Notes: generated from the sequence alone by a model not told the origin. Shown: positions 8,931-18,399, numbered from the stretch's first letter. The stretch: 64,000 bases of DNA from Roseivirga ehrenbergii (GCF_001593005.1 NZ_LQZQ01000002.1:434001-498000), one strand, 5' to 3'. Program-made: numbers and translations.

Positions 8931-11591
8931 TTAATTCTTCAGTTTAATCGTTGATTCTATAGTGAAAGTATCGCTTTGCCCTTCCTGAGAATTCTTTCCA
9001 ACCATAACTCGGAACTTGCCCGCTTCAACTACACGCTCCATTTTCCTGTTCCAAAGGGAGAGATCTTCAGGGTTTAGGTCGAAACTCACGCGCTTGCTTT
9101 CTCCAGCATTGAAGTGGATGCGTTGAAAACCTTTGAGTTCTTTTACCGCTGTGGTTACAGAGCTAATCAAGTCGCTTAGATAGAGTTGTACGACTTCTTC
9201 ACCCGATTGATTTCCGGTGTTGGTCACTGTTACTTCGATGTGAATTTTACCTTCTCCTTGATTCGTAACCTGAAGGTCTTTATAATCGAAAGAGGTATAA
9301 CTTAAACCGTAGCCAAAAGGGTAGAGTGGTGTAATTTTCTCATCGACATAGCGGTGGTTTCTGGTGGGTTTGGCACTGTAATACATGGGCAATTGGCCTA
9401 CGCTTCGGGCAACCGTAACAGGTAAACGACCCGCAGGATTATAGTCTCCAAATAGGGTTTGTGCCACCGCCAAGCCTCCTTTTTCTCCAGGAAACCAAGC
9501 CTCTAAAATGGCAGGCACTTTCTGATCTAAACTGTTAATGGATAAAGGGCGGCCGTTGAGCACAACGCACACCACGGGAGTTCCAGTAGCAAGAATGGCG
9601 TCTACAAATTCCTTCTGAAGGCCATAGAGCTCCAGACTGCTTACGTCTTTATTCTCTTCAACTAGTTCGTTCGATTCACCGACCACCACAATGGCCACAT
9701 CTGATGATTTTGCCTGCGCGATCGCTTCTGTTAAATCGGGCTTTAGCATGTTCCAGTTGAGATAGGCTTTGGCGCCATAACCACCTTCCCAAACGTCCAT
9801 TCTGATTTTGTATTCCTTGCCTTTTACAAAATCCATTGGCGTGGTTTCAATGCTTGTCGCTCCCTTTTGCCAATTGTCAATCACCAGTTTGTCGTCTACC
9901 CAAAGCCTTACGCCATCGTCTGAACTTACGGCCAACCATCCGCTAAATGATTCATCTGGTTGAAGGTAACCTTCCCATGTGACAGAGAAGTGATCTTCAC
10001 CGACTCCTTCGCCTGGAGAGCCCGGCCATTCAAACGCTACTTGCTTGTCAATTCTAGTGAGCACAGGTTCGCCCTCTACATTTCTATTGTTGAAGAAACT
10101 GGCATTCAATCCGTTTTGCGATTTGTCTTTGGTTTTAAAGTTGGCCATCGGAATGGGTTGACCTTTATAAATAAGGGGAACCCCTTCGGAATACACTACT
10201 TCCGTATTCGCTCCGAGCAATTGCTTCACCCCTTCATAAACCGTGATGGCTTTTTTGTTTTTTACAGAATAGCCACCCAAAACGGACTCATTCGCCAATG
10301 GCCCAAGCACCGCCACTTTCTTCAGGTTTTTACTGAAGGGTAATAAATCACCTTCATTTTTAAGCAATACCATCGATTTTAAGGCTGCTTCCAATGCCAG
10401 GTTTTGGTTTTCCTGATTGTGGTGCCTTTCGTCAATAAGTTTTTGTTCTGTATATGGATTTTCAAATAATCCCAACAAGAATTTCAACCTTAAAACCCCT
10501 GATACCGCTCTGTTCACTTTAGAAATATCAAGTGCTCCTTCGTTCACCAGTTCTATAATGGTTTGCTGAAATTGATCATTTGGAAAGTCGTAGAACTGCA
10601 TGTCGATGCCTGCGGAAATGGCTTGCCGGATAGATTCTTTAGGAGAATCGCTGGATTTGTGGCTGCTCTGCAAAAAGCGAATCGCGCCAAGGTCAGAAAC
10701 CACGATGCCTTTAAAGCCCCATTCGTTTCGGAGCACTTCCGTCATTAGCCATTCATTCGAGGCATTGGGAATTCCATCAATTTCGGAATACGCGGCCATG
10801 GTGCCCAAAGCGCCTCCTTCCATAAATGCTTTTCTAAATACGGGAAGGTAATTCTGTCTTACGGATCTTTCTCCCAACAAAACAGGTCCTGCATTGCCTC
10901 CCGATTGTGGAGATCCGTGGGCGGCAAAATGTTTGGGTTCTGCGACCATCGAGCGGTCAGAACTCAAGTCTTTTCCTTGGATGCCTTTGATCAAGGCGGT
11001 ACCGAGTACAGCAGATAAGTGGGTGTCTTCTCCCAGCGTTTCCGCAATTCTTCCCCAACGAGGTTCTCTGCCCAAATCGAGGTTGGGGCCTAAACCGAAA
11101 TGTACGCCATGCGCCCGGCCTTCAGTGCCAATGACCTGCCCCACCTTTTCCATTAAGGCTTTGTCCCAAGTAGCGCCAAGGCCAATATTCATGGGGAAAG
11201 CAGTGCTGCCCTCACCCATATAACCGTGCAAAAACTCAGACATGAGTAATGCGGGAATTCCCCAACGGTTATTCTTGATGATAAATTCTTGAAGTTGATT
11301 GGCTGCTTTGGCGTCTTTCGGATAGTAATCATGTACCGCGCCTGCACCCAATTTCTCTCCGATTAACTTTTTGGCCAACGTGAGTGAAAAGACTTCTCCT
11401 TCTTTAAGGTTTGCTCCGTTGTACATGTCCATCTGCCGTACCTTTTCTTCCAAACTCATTCTTGAAAGAAGGTCAGAAACTCTTTCTTCTACCGGAAGCT
11501 TAGCGTTTTGGTAAGGGTATTTTTGGGCAAATAGTGATATGCCCACTACTTGGCAAAGTATGATTAAACTGAAAATTCGTTTTTTGAGCAT
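8931..11591 (-). CDS. Secreted GH3 beta-glucosidase-type glycoside hydrolase with PA14 insert
   Basis: 886 residues with a signal peptide (MLKKRIFSLIILCQVVGISLFAQ). The GH3 N-terminal barrel is seen in LGLGPNLDLGREPRWGR-type sequence, KHFAAHG, and the nucleophile loop GFKGIVVSDLGA with Asp300. The second GH3 domain begins near 400 (KSMVLLKNEGDLLPF). A PA14 domain (about 490-620, including GWLAVSSDDGVRLWVDDKLVIDNW) is inserted into this domain, as in plant-cell-wall and oligosaccharide-binding GH3 enzymes. The C-terminus is a fibronectin-III-like domain (VTVTNTGNQSGEEVVQLYL). It likely removes terminal beta-linked sugars in the periplasm. No SusC/SusD pair adjoins it, so substrate is unknown. 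Transcribed alone. Confidence 0.94.
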   Translation of the reverse strand: MLKKRIFSLIILCQVVGISLFAQKYPYQNAKLPVEERVSDLLSRMSLEEKVRQMDMYNGANLKEGEVFSLTLAKKLIGEKLGAGAVHDYYPKDAKAANQLQEFIIKNNRWGIPALLMSEFLHGYMGEGSTAFPMNIGLGATWDKALMEKVGQVIGTEGRAHGVHFGLGPNLDLGREPRWGRIAETLGEDTHLSAVLGTALIKGIQGKDLSSDRSMVAEPKHFAAHGSPQSGGNAGPVLLGERSVRQNYLPVFRKAFMEGGALGTMAAYSEIDGIPNASNEWLMTEVLRNEWGFKGIVVSDLGAIRFLQSSHKSSDSPKESIRQAISAGIDMQFYDFPNDQFQQTIIELVNEGALDISKVNRAVSGVLRLKFLLGLFENPYTEQKLIDERHHNQENQNLALEAALKSMVLLKNEGDLLPFSKNLKKVAVLGPLANESVLGGYSVKNKKAITVYEGVKQLLGANTEVVYSEGVPLIYKGQPIPMANFKTKDKSQNGLNASFFNNRNVEGEPVLTRIDKQVAFEWPGSPGEGVGEDHFSVTWEGYLQPDESFSGWLAVSSDDGVRLWVDDKLVIDNWQKGATSIETTPMDFVKGKEYKIRMDVWEGGYGAKAYLNWNMLKPDLTEAIAQAKSSDVAIVVVGESNELVEENKDVSSLELYGLQKEFVDAILATGTPVVCVVLNGRPLSINSLDQKVPAILEAWFPGEKGGLAVAQTLFGDYNPAGRLPVTVARSVGQLPMYYSAKPTRNHRYVDEKITPLYPFGYGLSYTSFDYKDLQVTNQGEGKIHIEVTVTNTGNQSGEEVVQLYLSDLISSVTTAVKELKGFQRIHFNAGESKRVSFDLNPEDLSLWNRKMERVVEAGKFRVMVGKNSQEGQSDTFTIESTIKLKN

Positions 11592-11621
11592 CGGTTTTTT
11601 ATTCTCTTAATTCAAAAAAAT

Positions 11622-11719
11622 AGCCCTCCACTTTACGCTTTCTTTTGCCATGGACAGGGCTTGTTGAAAGGGTCAATTTACAGAAATGAGTTGGAATGTT
11701 TAGTCTATGGTGGAGGGCT
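11622..11719. promoter_or_regulatory. Long inverted repeat in the GH3 upstream region
   Basis: AGCCCTCCAC at 11622-11631 is exactly complementary to GTGGAGGGCT at 11710-11719. Read on the minus strand, the proximal arm is followed by ATTTTTTTG, only some 30 bp before the GH3 start. The shape (stem, then U-run, in a leader) would fit a transcriptional attenuator or a terminator of a short upstream transcript. The loop is long (78 nt), so this is tentative. Confidence 0.35.
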
Positions 11720-11777
11720 TTGACTTTACCTTACTTGCTTCAATTGACTTGATGACGAAAATCTTTATCTTTACTTC

Positions 11778-11987
11778 ATGACGATCGAACAAAAGAAAAT
11801 ATCGCTTATTAACTGGATAACAAACCTTGAAGACGAGGCGATAATTGATCAAATAACAGGGTTTCAAAAGTCTTCTTTGGATGAGCTTCCTAAAGCAATA
11901 GTAGAATTACTTAAAATGGCAGAAGCTGAGCCGGAGGAAAATCTCATTAAGCATACAAGTGTTAGGGATATTCTGAATATGCGATGA
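11778..11987 (+). CDS. Antitoxin of a ParE-type toxin-antitoxin pair
   Basis: 69 residues, MTIEQKKISLINWITNLEDEAIIDQITGFQ... and C-terminal KHTSVRDILNMR. It is small and acidic and is encoded immediately upstream of a RelE/ParE-fold toxin with an ATGA overlap, the standard antitoxin-first order. The N-terminal pattern (KKISLINWITNLEDEAIIDQI) is common among Bacteroidota ParE partners. It is expected to bind and neutralise the toxin and to repress the operon. No DNA-binding motif is obvious. Confidence 0.8.
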   Translation: MTIEQKKISLINWITNLEDEAIIDQITGFQKSSLDELPKAIVELLKMAEAEPEENLIKHTSVRDILNMR

Positions 11988-12298
11988 AAGAAGTTCAGTG
12001 GACTGAAACCGCCAAGAAAACCCTTCAAGAAACTTCAGATTTTATTCTCGAACTATGGAATTCCAACGTCAATGATGGTTTTGTTGAACAACTGGAATAT
12101 CGAATAAACCAGCTTCAAAACAACCCTGAACTTGGCACGGCTTTTCAAAATACTCAAATCAGGAAACTGGTAATACATAAAACGGTTTCTCTGTTTTATA
12201 CGAATACTCCCAAATATATCAAACTACTTGTGATCTGGGATAATCGGCAAAATTCAGATAAACTACTAGATAAGTTAACTGATGCCAACAAGCGCTAG
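11984..12298 (+). CDS. RelE/ParE-superfamily toxin
   Basis: 104 residues. The pattern MKEVQWTETAKKTLQETSDFILELWN followed by an amphipathic helix (VEQLEYRINQLQNNPELGTAF) and the central strands IRKLVIHKTVSLFYTN and IKLLVIWDNRQNSDKL matches the ParE/RelE fold, including the conserved WDNRQ-P/S motif near the C-terminus. The start overlaps the antitoxin stop by 4 bp. ParE toxins poison DNA gyrase whereas RelE toxins cut mRNA; the sequence does not settle which applies here. Confidence 0.88.
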   Translation: MKEVQWTETAKKTLQETSDFILELWNSNVNDGFVEQLEYRINQLQNNPELGTAFQNTQIRKLVIHKTVSLFYTNTPKYIKLLVIWDNRQNSDKLLDKLTDANKR

Positions 12299-12520
12299 CA
12301 GTGATGCGCATAGGGCCACTTACTGGCTTCTATTTTTCCGAATGTCTTTCCAGCTTATAGCAACTAAAAATTACCCCGATAAATGTATTGGACTTCCTCT
12401 GAAATATAGGAGTGACAGATGCGGCTTATCCCTTGTAAATATTCTCTTAAATGTCTTTCTTTATCATAGAAAAACATGCCTCCCGCTTACACCCATCATG
12501 CTTTTCTGGAAATTGTAAAA

Positions 12521-12545
12521 GTGGGCGTTATATAACGTTACCCAC
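12521..12545. repeat. Palindromic element downstream of the toxin-antitoxin pair
   Basis: A perfect 12-bp palindrome CGTTATATAACG is flanked by GTGGG on the left and, after three bases, CCCAC on the right. Together they form a bulged hairpin of about ten paired bases per arm. It lies in the 277-bp non-coding gap between the toxin and a membrane orphan. The GGGCGTTAT edge is reminiscent of the terminal part of integron attC sites, but a full attC is not seen. Confidence 0.4.
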
Positions 12546-12575
12546 ATCAAGATACCATTGAAGGTATAGACATAT

Positions 12576-13112
12576 ATGAACACAAATTACATGGATGAAA
12601 TACAAAAGAGAAGGATCTCGCTTCTGAACCAACACCTGGACAATACGAGAGCTTTCCAGTACAAGTATTTTGAACACCTATATTCATCATTAGCTAAGTC
12701 AGAAACCGCTATGATGGCAGCTTTTCTGTCATTTTCTTCACTCGGAATTAACTACTCAATAAATCATCGCACCTCATTTGAGATCTGGCTATTTTCAGTA
12801 GTAATTTTTATTAACCTTGGATGGCCTCTTATTTCTAATATTTACAAACAAAAGAAGTCCCAACATTTCCTGAATATAATTCGTGATTTAGAAGCACCTG
12901 TCCATGAATTTACAGATTCTATGAATCTAAAATCATGGAATGAAATTGAAATTAGCTATTCATCCAGATTCTCTAAATTCTCTCAACAAATTGACGAGGG
13001 TAATAGAATGTATAAGTGGATTGATATTTCCTACAACACTTTGCGGATAATTTCTTTTCTGTTATTAACTGCTGGATGGATCAAACTAATACTTCCATAT
13101 TTTAGTAAATAA
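12576..13112 (+). CDS. Membrane hypothetical protein
   Basis: 178 residues from ATG at 12576; a second Met is at residue 6. Two central hydrophobic segments (MMAAFLSFSSLGINYSI and IWLFSVVIFINLGWPLI) and a C-terminal one (LRIISFLLLTAGWIKLILPYF) flank a polar cytoplasmic-type region (KQKKSQHFLNIIRDLEAPVHEF). The layout resembles the many small membrane orphans found in accessory DNA. No family is recognised. It follows the toxin-antitoxin pair and the 12521 palindrome, and is followed by 271 bp without genes. Confidence 0.65.
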   Translation: MNTNYMDEIQKRRISLLNQHLDNTRAFQYKYFEHLYSSLAKSETAMMAAFLSFSSLGINYSINHRTSFEIWLFSVVIFINLGWPLISNIYKQKKSQHFLNIIRDLEAPVHEFTDSMNLKSWNEIEISYSSRFSKFSQQIDEGNRMYKWIDISYNTLRIISFLLLTAGWIKLILPYFSK

Positions 13113-13383
13113 AATATTCCTAAACACCGATAGTTTTCCGTAACACTACAACCCAAAAACCCTCTCCAACACCCATTTTTCACCTGGCTTTGCGAAGGGT
13201 AAGGCTTGTTGATATTTCTACCTATTGCCTTTTATTTTGATCACCTAAAACTCTCACATTGCAATTGGCAGTTTCGTAAAAGGCTGAGCTATTACTTAAG
13301 AAATATATTTAATAGAGGTAGAGCGAATTTAAGGTAAGGCCATGTAAATTGGCTTTTGATTTAACCACCATTAATCTAGTGCA

Positions 13384-13857
13384 ATGCCAAAGCATCACAG
13401 CTACAATGTAAAAATAGAATGGACTGGAAATAAAGGAACGGGCACCAGTTCATACCGAGCTTATGAAAGAAGCCATAGTATTCAGGTAGAAGGAAAACCA
13501 GAAATTTTAGGTTCGTCCGATCCTGCTTTTAGAGGCGACAACACCAAGCACAATCCAGAAGATATGCTGGTGGCTTCGCTGTCGGCCTGCCATATGCTAT
13601 TTTATTTGCACTTATGTGCGGACGCTGGAATTACGGTGGTAGATTATGTTGATAATGCTTCGGGTACAATGGAAGAAACGCCCAATGGCGGTGGCCGATT
13701 TACCAAAGTAATTCTTAGACCAACCGTTACGATTACAGACAAAAATAGAACTGAAGAAGCAAATCAGTTGCATTATAAAGCTAATGAGCTTTGCTTCATT
13801 GCCAATTCCTGTAATTTCCCTGTTCGGCACGAACCGAGTTGCCAAGTGAGGGAATAA
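13384..13857 (+). CDS. OsmC-family peroxiredoxin-like protein
   Basis: 157 residues. The family pattern is clear: NPEDMLVASLSACHMLFYLHLCADAGI with Cys69, and the C-terminal NSCNFPVRHEP with Cys143, the expected redox cysteine pair of OsmC/Ohr thiol peroxidases. The central SGTMEETPNGGGRFTKVILRPTVTI stretch corresponds to the OsmC/Ohr beta-sheet. It probably reduces organic hydroperoxides in the cytoplasm. It stands alone and convergent to the SDR gene. Ohr and OsmC subfamilies cannot be separated with confidence by eye; the SACHMLFYL form is common in the YhfA/SACOL1771-like group. Confidence 0.9.
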   Translation: MPKHHSYNVKIEWTGNKGTGTSSYRAYERSHSIQVEGKPEILGSSDPAFRGDNTKHNPEDMLVASLSACHMLFYLHLCADAGITVVDYVDNASGTMEETPNGGGRFTKVILRPTVTITDKNRTEEANQLHYKANELCFIANSCNFPVRHEPSCQVRE

Positions 13858-13945
13858 ACTGCTTTTCTCAATAATTACAAATTAACGGTCGGGACGGTCA
13901 TCTACATAATTGTGGCCATGCAAGAGACTGTTACACCTATCAGCG

Positions 13946-14818
13946 CTAATTCATTTTACTTAATTGGTCGACCTCTTTTTCGAAGAAACTTTCAATACGA
14001 TGAATTCCATAGCGCGGTGCTATATTATCTTGGGCCATCATGGTGAGAAAAAACTCATATGGCCCGTAGGTTTTTTGTGAGGTGAATGCTCTTAAGAACC
14101 CAATGAGCATTTTTCTTAAGTAGTTGGGTATATGGGTAATTTTAACAGGGTTTTTCCAAGCTTTAAGGGCTAGTTTTGCTATTTCGTTTTGAGTAAGAAT
14201 GTCTGGGCCACCGACTTCAATTTCCTTTTGATTAGAATAAGCTGCATCTACTACTACTTTAGCAAGGTCTGCTCCGTGGATAGGGTTAAGCTTAAACTCA
14301 CCGTTTCCGAATAAGTAGACTCTTCCTTTTCTAGCCATTTCTAAAAAGTCTTTCATGTCAGAAAAAAAGCCATTTGGCCGGATAATACAGTAATCGCCAC
14401 CCCAGTTTTTTAGGGCATTTACAAACTTTTCTTTAGCAGCCATAATTTTGAGGTGCTGCATTTGTTCGCCATTAATGGCTGAGATATAGATGAACTTTTT
14501 TATGCCAGCTTTTTTGGCCTCGATGAGCAGATTCATGTTGGCTTGATAGTCTACATCCATATAGGTAGCACCATCTTTTTGGCGAGTTATACCTACTGTT
14601 GAAATGAGTACGTCTGCTCCTTGAAGAACACCATTAAGAGTTGCTGGTTGGGTTACTTCAGCGGTTATAATTTGCTGAGGCTTTAACCCAAAAGCCTGTA
14701 GTTTTATTTCGTTTCGAGTGATTGCTTCAAAGTCAGCATTTCTAAACTGTAGCTCTTTAATAATATGTGTTCCCAAGTAGCCGGTCGATCCTGCTACGAT
14801 AATTCTTCTTGTATTCAT
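13946..14818 (-). CDS. Atypical SDR (NmrA/NAD-dependent epimerase-like)
   Basis: 290 residues. The N-terminal nucleotide-binding motif AGSTGYLGTHI fits a GxxGxxG Rossmann fold. Typical atypical-SDR landmarks follow: ADVLISTVGITRQ, KFIYISAING and NWGGDYCIIRPNGFFSDM. The active-site YxxxK is not in its classical form, so this is probably an NmrA-like or NADH:ubiquinone-oxidoreductase-subunit-like member rather than a sugar epimerase. It lies 13 bp after the serine hydrolase at 14832-15989 and seems to be the last gene of that run. Confidence 0.85.
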   Translation of the reverse strand: MNTRRIIVAGSTGYLGTHIIKELQFRNADFEAITRNEIKLQAFGLKPQQIITAEVTQPATLNGVLQGADVLISTVGITRQKDGATYMDVDYQANMNLLIEAKKAGIKKFIYISAINGEQMQHLKIMAAKEKFVNALKNWGGDYCIIRPNGFFSDMKDFLEMARKGRVYLFGNGEFKLNPIHGADLAKVVVDAAYSNQKEIEVGGPDILTQNEIAKLALKAWKNPVKITHIPNYLRKMLIGFLRAFTSQKTYGPYEFFLTMMAQDNIAPRYGIHRIESFFEKEVDQLSKMN

Positions 14819-14831
14819 TTTGCTAAATTTT

Positions 14832-15989
14832 CTAATTATTTGCTTTTAGCTTTGTCAGTAGTTCGGCAATAAAGACGATGTGATTTTGTAATAATTCAGT
14901 TTGATTAAATGTGCCGCTGAGGTAAGTATCCAATTCTGGGCAGTAGTACATAAACGACCCTGTAAGGCCCGAATGGCCAATAATTGTGAGTTTTGGTAGT
15001 TCACTAGAAAGCTCATTGAGCACCCATTTTCGTAAGCCATAACCATAATAAGTACCCTTGCTTTCGGGAATCCACTTTTGCATTTGGCTTAGGGTTATGC
15101 CTTTGATTAAATCGCCATTTAATAGCGCTTTTAGAAATGCATTTAAGTCTTTTCCAGTACTTCTTATCGCTCCACCAGCCCAATCGGTACTTAGGCTTTT
15201 GAAATGACTTATTTCCGTTGGGCCGACATAGATTTCAGCTAAAGGGAAATCAGGTTGTTGAATGGGTTCTGATCTTAAATTCATACTTGTTAATTCTAGA
15301 GAAAGGGGTTTGAACAATGATTCTTCAAAGTATTCGTGCAGCTTTTTTCCAGTGATTTTTTCAATAATCAAACCAAGGAGAACATATCCTGTATCGGTAT
15401 AATGGTAGCCCGACCCGGGTTTAAATAGTGCTGAAAAATTCTCTTTCGAAAAGGTTAGTAATTCTTGTGGCGTCCAAAAACGATTTGGTTCTACAAAGAG
15501 TCCTTGAATCATATTTGGTTGATCACCCTTAGGTCTATCCTCAAAATAATCGGCCAGCCCAGAAGTGTGGTTTAGCAAGTGATGTATTTTTAGCTCATTC
15601 GTGTAGTCTTGCTCATTAATTACATGAAGGCCACTAATCAAATCACCTAAATAATCTACAACTCTATCGTTAAAGCCGAGTTTTCCTGCGTCTACAAGTT
15701 GAGCTATGGCCGCAGCTGTGAATGTTTTACCAATACTGGCCGTATAGAATGGTGTATTGGAAGTAACCTTATTTCCATTTTTGAAAGCTCCAAAAACGAA
15801 GCCTTCATTTATTTCTAATTCGGCTGACTCAATTTGGAAGAAGGCATTATGCACGCCTTCTTCCTGAGTATATGTATGGAATACTTCCTTGATTAGCTTA
15901 GTTCTTGTTTGCGCTTCTTGTCCTTTTAAGTGGCTACTGATAAGAAAAACCGCTACGAGAATGCCTAAAATGAGTATTCTAATTTTCAT
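14832..15989 (-). CDS. Exported serine hydrolase, class C beta-lactamase/DD-peptidase fold
   Basis: 385 residues with an N-terminal signal peptide (MKIRILILGILVAVFLISS). The nucleophile motif is S85-I-G-K88 in FYTASIGKTFTAAAIAQL. The second motif appears as YHYTDTGYVLLGLI (Y-T-D in place of Y-S-N), and IIGHSGLTGSF supplies the HxG third motif. Members act on peptidoglycan-like or small ester/amide substrates, and true beta-lactamase activity is not implied. It is 10 bp from the TonB-receptor gene upstream. A second, separate hydrolase of the same fold sits on the other side of that receptor. Confidence 0.88.
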   Translation of the reverse strand: MKIRILILGILVAVFLISSHLKGQEAQTRTKLIKEVFHTYTQEEGVHNAFFQIESAELEINEGFVFGAFKNGNKVTSNTPFYTASIGKTFTAAAIAQLVDAGKLGFNDRVVDYLGDLISGLHVINEQDYTNELKIHHLLNHTSGLADYFEDRPKGDQPNMIQGLFVEPNRFWTPQELLTFSKENFSALFKPGSGYHYTDTGYVLLGLIIEKITGKKLHEYFEESLFKPLSLELTSMNLRSEPIQQPDFPLAEIYVGPTEISHFKSLSTDWAGGAIRSTGKDLNAFLKALLNGDLIKGITLSQMQKWIPESKGTYYGYGLRKWVLNELSSELPKLTIIGHSGLTGSFMYYCPELDTYLSGTFNQTELLQNHIVFIAELLTKLKANN

Positions 15990-15999
15990 GATTCTTTAC

Positions 16000-18399
16000 T
16001 TAAAAATAGATTCGGTACATCAGATTTGGTAGCAAACCGAACTGAGTGGTATAGCCAACTCCTCCTGGCTCACTTGCATCGTAATACTCTCTCAGTTTCC
16101 CTTTATTGTCGGTTATGTTTTCTAGGTTGACTAACAGTTCGTGGGTAGTTCTCTTTTTGTCCCATTTAAAGCTTGCGGAAAGTGTAAGGGCATAAAGGTC
16201 TTCTAAACTATTTTGGTAGGCTTTGCTATAATCCCAAAACTTATTATTGTCTGGGTCTACGTTTAAGCTGCCTGACTCAGTTCTAAGTAGGGGTAGTATT
16301 TTTTGTCCTCCTTGGAAAAAGAGTTTAGCGTTAATGGCAATCGTCTGGTTTTTCTTTTTACCTAAACCTGAAAACTCTCGTCCGCCTAAAATATTGATGC
16401 GGTAATCACTATCAAATCGAGTACTACGCTCCACACCGTCTAAAGCCGTATAGTGAGATTCGAAGACAGAGGTATTGGCCATAAAGTAGTAGCCATTGGC
16501 AAAGCTTCTGTTTATGGTAAGTTCAATACCGGTATTTGTTCCTTTGCCTTCATTTACTAGGGCTACATAGGTAACATCTAGGTCTTCATTAACGGTAGAA
16601 AAAATACTATTTACATTGTTTTCAACGGGTAGATCATAAAGATCTTGATAGTACATTTCTAGGGTGAAATCCCAGTTTTGATTGATTTTGTAGTTGTAAC
16701 CCAATACTAGATGATGTGCTTTTAAAAGATCAAGATTTAAATTGGGCTGTGTAAGGTTGCCATTCCCATCTCTTATTTGAGCGAAATAATGATTCACTCC
16801 TTCCATGGTGCTATGGTTTCCATAACCGAAATTAAGCTTGCTCTTTAGGCTCATTTGCCAGCTTAGGGCTAATCTTGGCTCAAGTGTGTGTTTTTTGTTG
16901 AAGAAAACGTTGGTATTATGTACCCCTGCTACAAGGGTAACATCCTGATTGAAACGATGTTTCCAGCTAATATAGCTTCTCATATTGCCCATGTTTTCGT
17001 TAAAATCTAACACCGGAGTAGCTTGGTTTTCGCCAAAATCTTGACGGATTTGTTGATTCTTATAATCAAAAAGTGTGTAGATCACTCCCGCCTGAATTTT
17101 ATTTTTTGCATTCAGTTTATGATGATAGTTTGCCTGCGCTCTATATGCCGATTTTTGTAAATCACTTTTCAAACTATGAATACGTTCTGTATCGCTTTCA
17201 TTGCGGAACACATCATCTTTTACTCCATCAAAAGTGGCCGAAAGCCCAGTTTCAATAAAGTTATCATCTGTAAAAAAGTAGGTATGGCTAACTCCTGTAT
17301 TGAGTAGGAAAGACTTTTTGTCAAATTCAGTTTGAAGGTTCGGAATCATTTCGTCTGATCCAGGAATATTCCAGTCGTCTGGTTGAACATCGTCAAAACC
17401 AAGGCTGCTTATTCCCCCTAAAGCGTATATTGAAAAGAGCCCAGCTCTCTTTGTAGGCAGGTGAAACTTAACCGCGGCATCTTGAAATTTAGGATTTCCC
17501 TCTACATCTAAAGCCCCCAATTGATTTAATACATCCGCAGTTGAGTAACGATAGTTGATTAGGTAAGAACCATTGTACCCTTTTTTTAGAGGCCCTTCTA
17601 AAGTAAGGTCTGTACCCAATAAACCAATACCAGCAATAGCTTCTTGCTTTTCGTTATTACCTTTTCTCAATTTGATGTCATAAATACCTCCAATTACGTT
17701 TCCGAATTCTGGTGAAAAAGCGCCCGTAAAGAAATCGGAATTGGCTAACAGATTACTGTTCAATATTCCGGTGGTACCATTAATCATTCCTTGATCACCA
17801 AAGTGATTGGGAGTGGTCATTGGCATACCTTCTAGTCTCCATTGCACATATTTTGGCGAGTTTCCTCTTACTATAATATCGTTTCCGCCATCTCCTGCGT
17901 TCGCAACACCAGCAAAGTTTGACGTGATCATAGCAGGATCGTTAAAACCTGTTGCCATTCGTGTTAGTTCTTCCATAGAAATAGACCGGCCACTGATCAA
18001 AACCATTTCATTAGCGGGCACGCCTTCTTCAATTTCTGGAGTAACCACTATGTCATCAAGGTCTATGGCCACTTCTTGCATTTGAAGTTCCAAGACCACT
18101 TCCTTGCCTACATTAACAATGATGTTTGATATGATTCTGCTTTCGTAACCTACAAAGCTTAACTGAAGCGAAACACGACCAACCGGTACATTTTCTATCC
18201 TAAAGTTTCCGTCTGGGTCTGTGATGGTTCCTTTTAATGGGTTACTGTCTACGATTTTGATATTCACCCCATAAATTCCTGATTTGCTGTCAGCATCTAC
18301 AATGGTGCCGCGAATGGTTTGGGTAGCGGAGCTATCTTGAGCGTTGACCGCTATGTTGGTGCATAGTAGCACCAACATAATTAATAATAAACGTTTCAT
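16000..18399 (-). CDS. TonB-dependent receptor with carboxypeptidase-regulatory-like domain
   Basis: About 799 residues from the ATG at 18399 (MKRLLLIMLVLLCTNIAVNAQ signal peptide). A longer frame to 18459 exists but puts 20 polar residues ahead of the signal. A CarboxypepD_reg-like domain follows (IRGTIVDADSKSGIYGVNIKI and LSFVGYESRI), then a plug (GNDIIVRGNSPKYVQWRLEGMPM and FSPEFGNVIGGIYDIKLRKG) and a beta-barrel to the end. It should import an unknown substrate in a TonB-powered way. No SusD partner is present; instead two beta-lactamase-fold hydrolases flank it, which suggests substrate processing at the cell surface or periplasm. Confidence 0.92.
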   Translation of the reverse strand: MKRLLLIMLVLLCTNIAVNAQDSSATQTIRGTIVDADSKSGIYGVNIKIVDSNPLKGTITDPDGNFRIENVPVGRVSLQLSFVGYESRIISNIIVNVGKEVVLELQMQEVAIDLDDIVVTPEIEEGVPANEMVLISGRSISMEELTRMATGFNDPAMITSNFAGVANAGDGGNDIIVRGNSPKYVQWRLEGMPMTTPNHFGDQGMINGTTGILNSNLLANSDFFTGAFSPEFGNVIGGIYDIKLRKGNNEKQEAIAGIGLLGTDLTLEGPLKKGYNGSYLINYRYSTADVLNQLGALDVEGNPKFQDAAVKFHLPTKRAGLFSIYALGGISSLGFDDVQPDDWNIPGSDEMIPNLQTEFDKKSFLLNTGVSHTYFFTDDNFIETGLSATFDGVKDDVFRNESDTERIHSLKSDLQKSAYRAQANYHHKLNAKNKIQAGVIYTLFDYKNQQIRQDFGENQATPVLDFNENMGNMRSYISWKHRFNQDVTLVAGVHNTNVFFNKKHTLEPRLALSWQMSLKSKLNFGYGNHSTMEGVNHYFAQIRDGNGNLTQPNLNLDLLKAHHLVLGYNYKINQNWDFTLEMYYQDLYDLPVENNVNSIFSTVNEDLDVTYVALVNEGKGTNTGIELTINRSFANGYYFMANTSVFESHYTALDGVERSTRFDSDYRINILGGREFSGLGKKKNQTIAINAKLFFQGGQKILPLLRTESGSLNVDPDNNKFWDYSKAYQNSLEDLYALTLSASFKWDKKRTTHELLVNLENITDNKGKLREYYDASEPGGVGYTTQFGLLPNLMYRIYF

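Noticed and set aside
12282-12518. 78-residue plus-strand frame after the toxin
   Set aside because: It starts inside the toxin gene in another frame and its sequence (Cys- and Ser-rich, no domain) looks random; treated as non-coding.
12521-12545. Integron attC site
   Set aside because: Only the GGGCGTTAT-like edge is present; the opposite core site and the expected cassette length are missing, so it is reported only as a palindrome.
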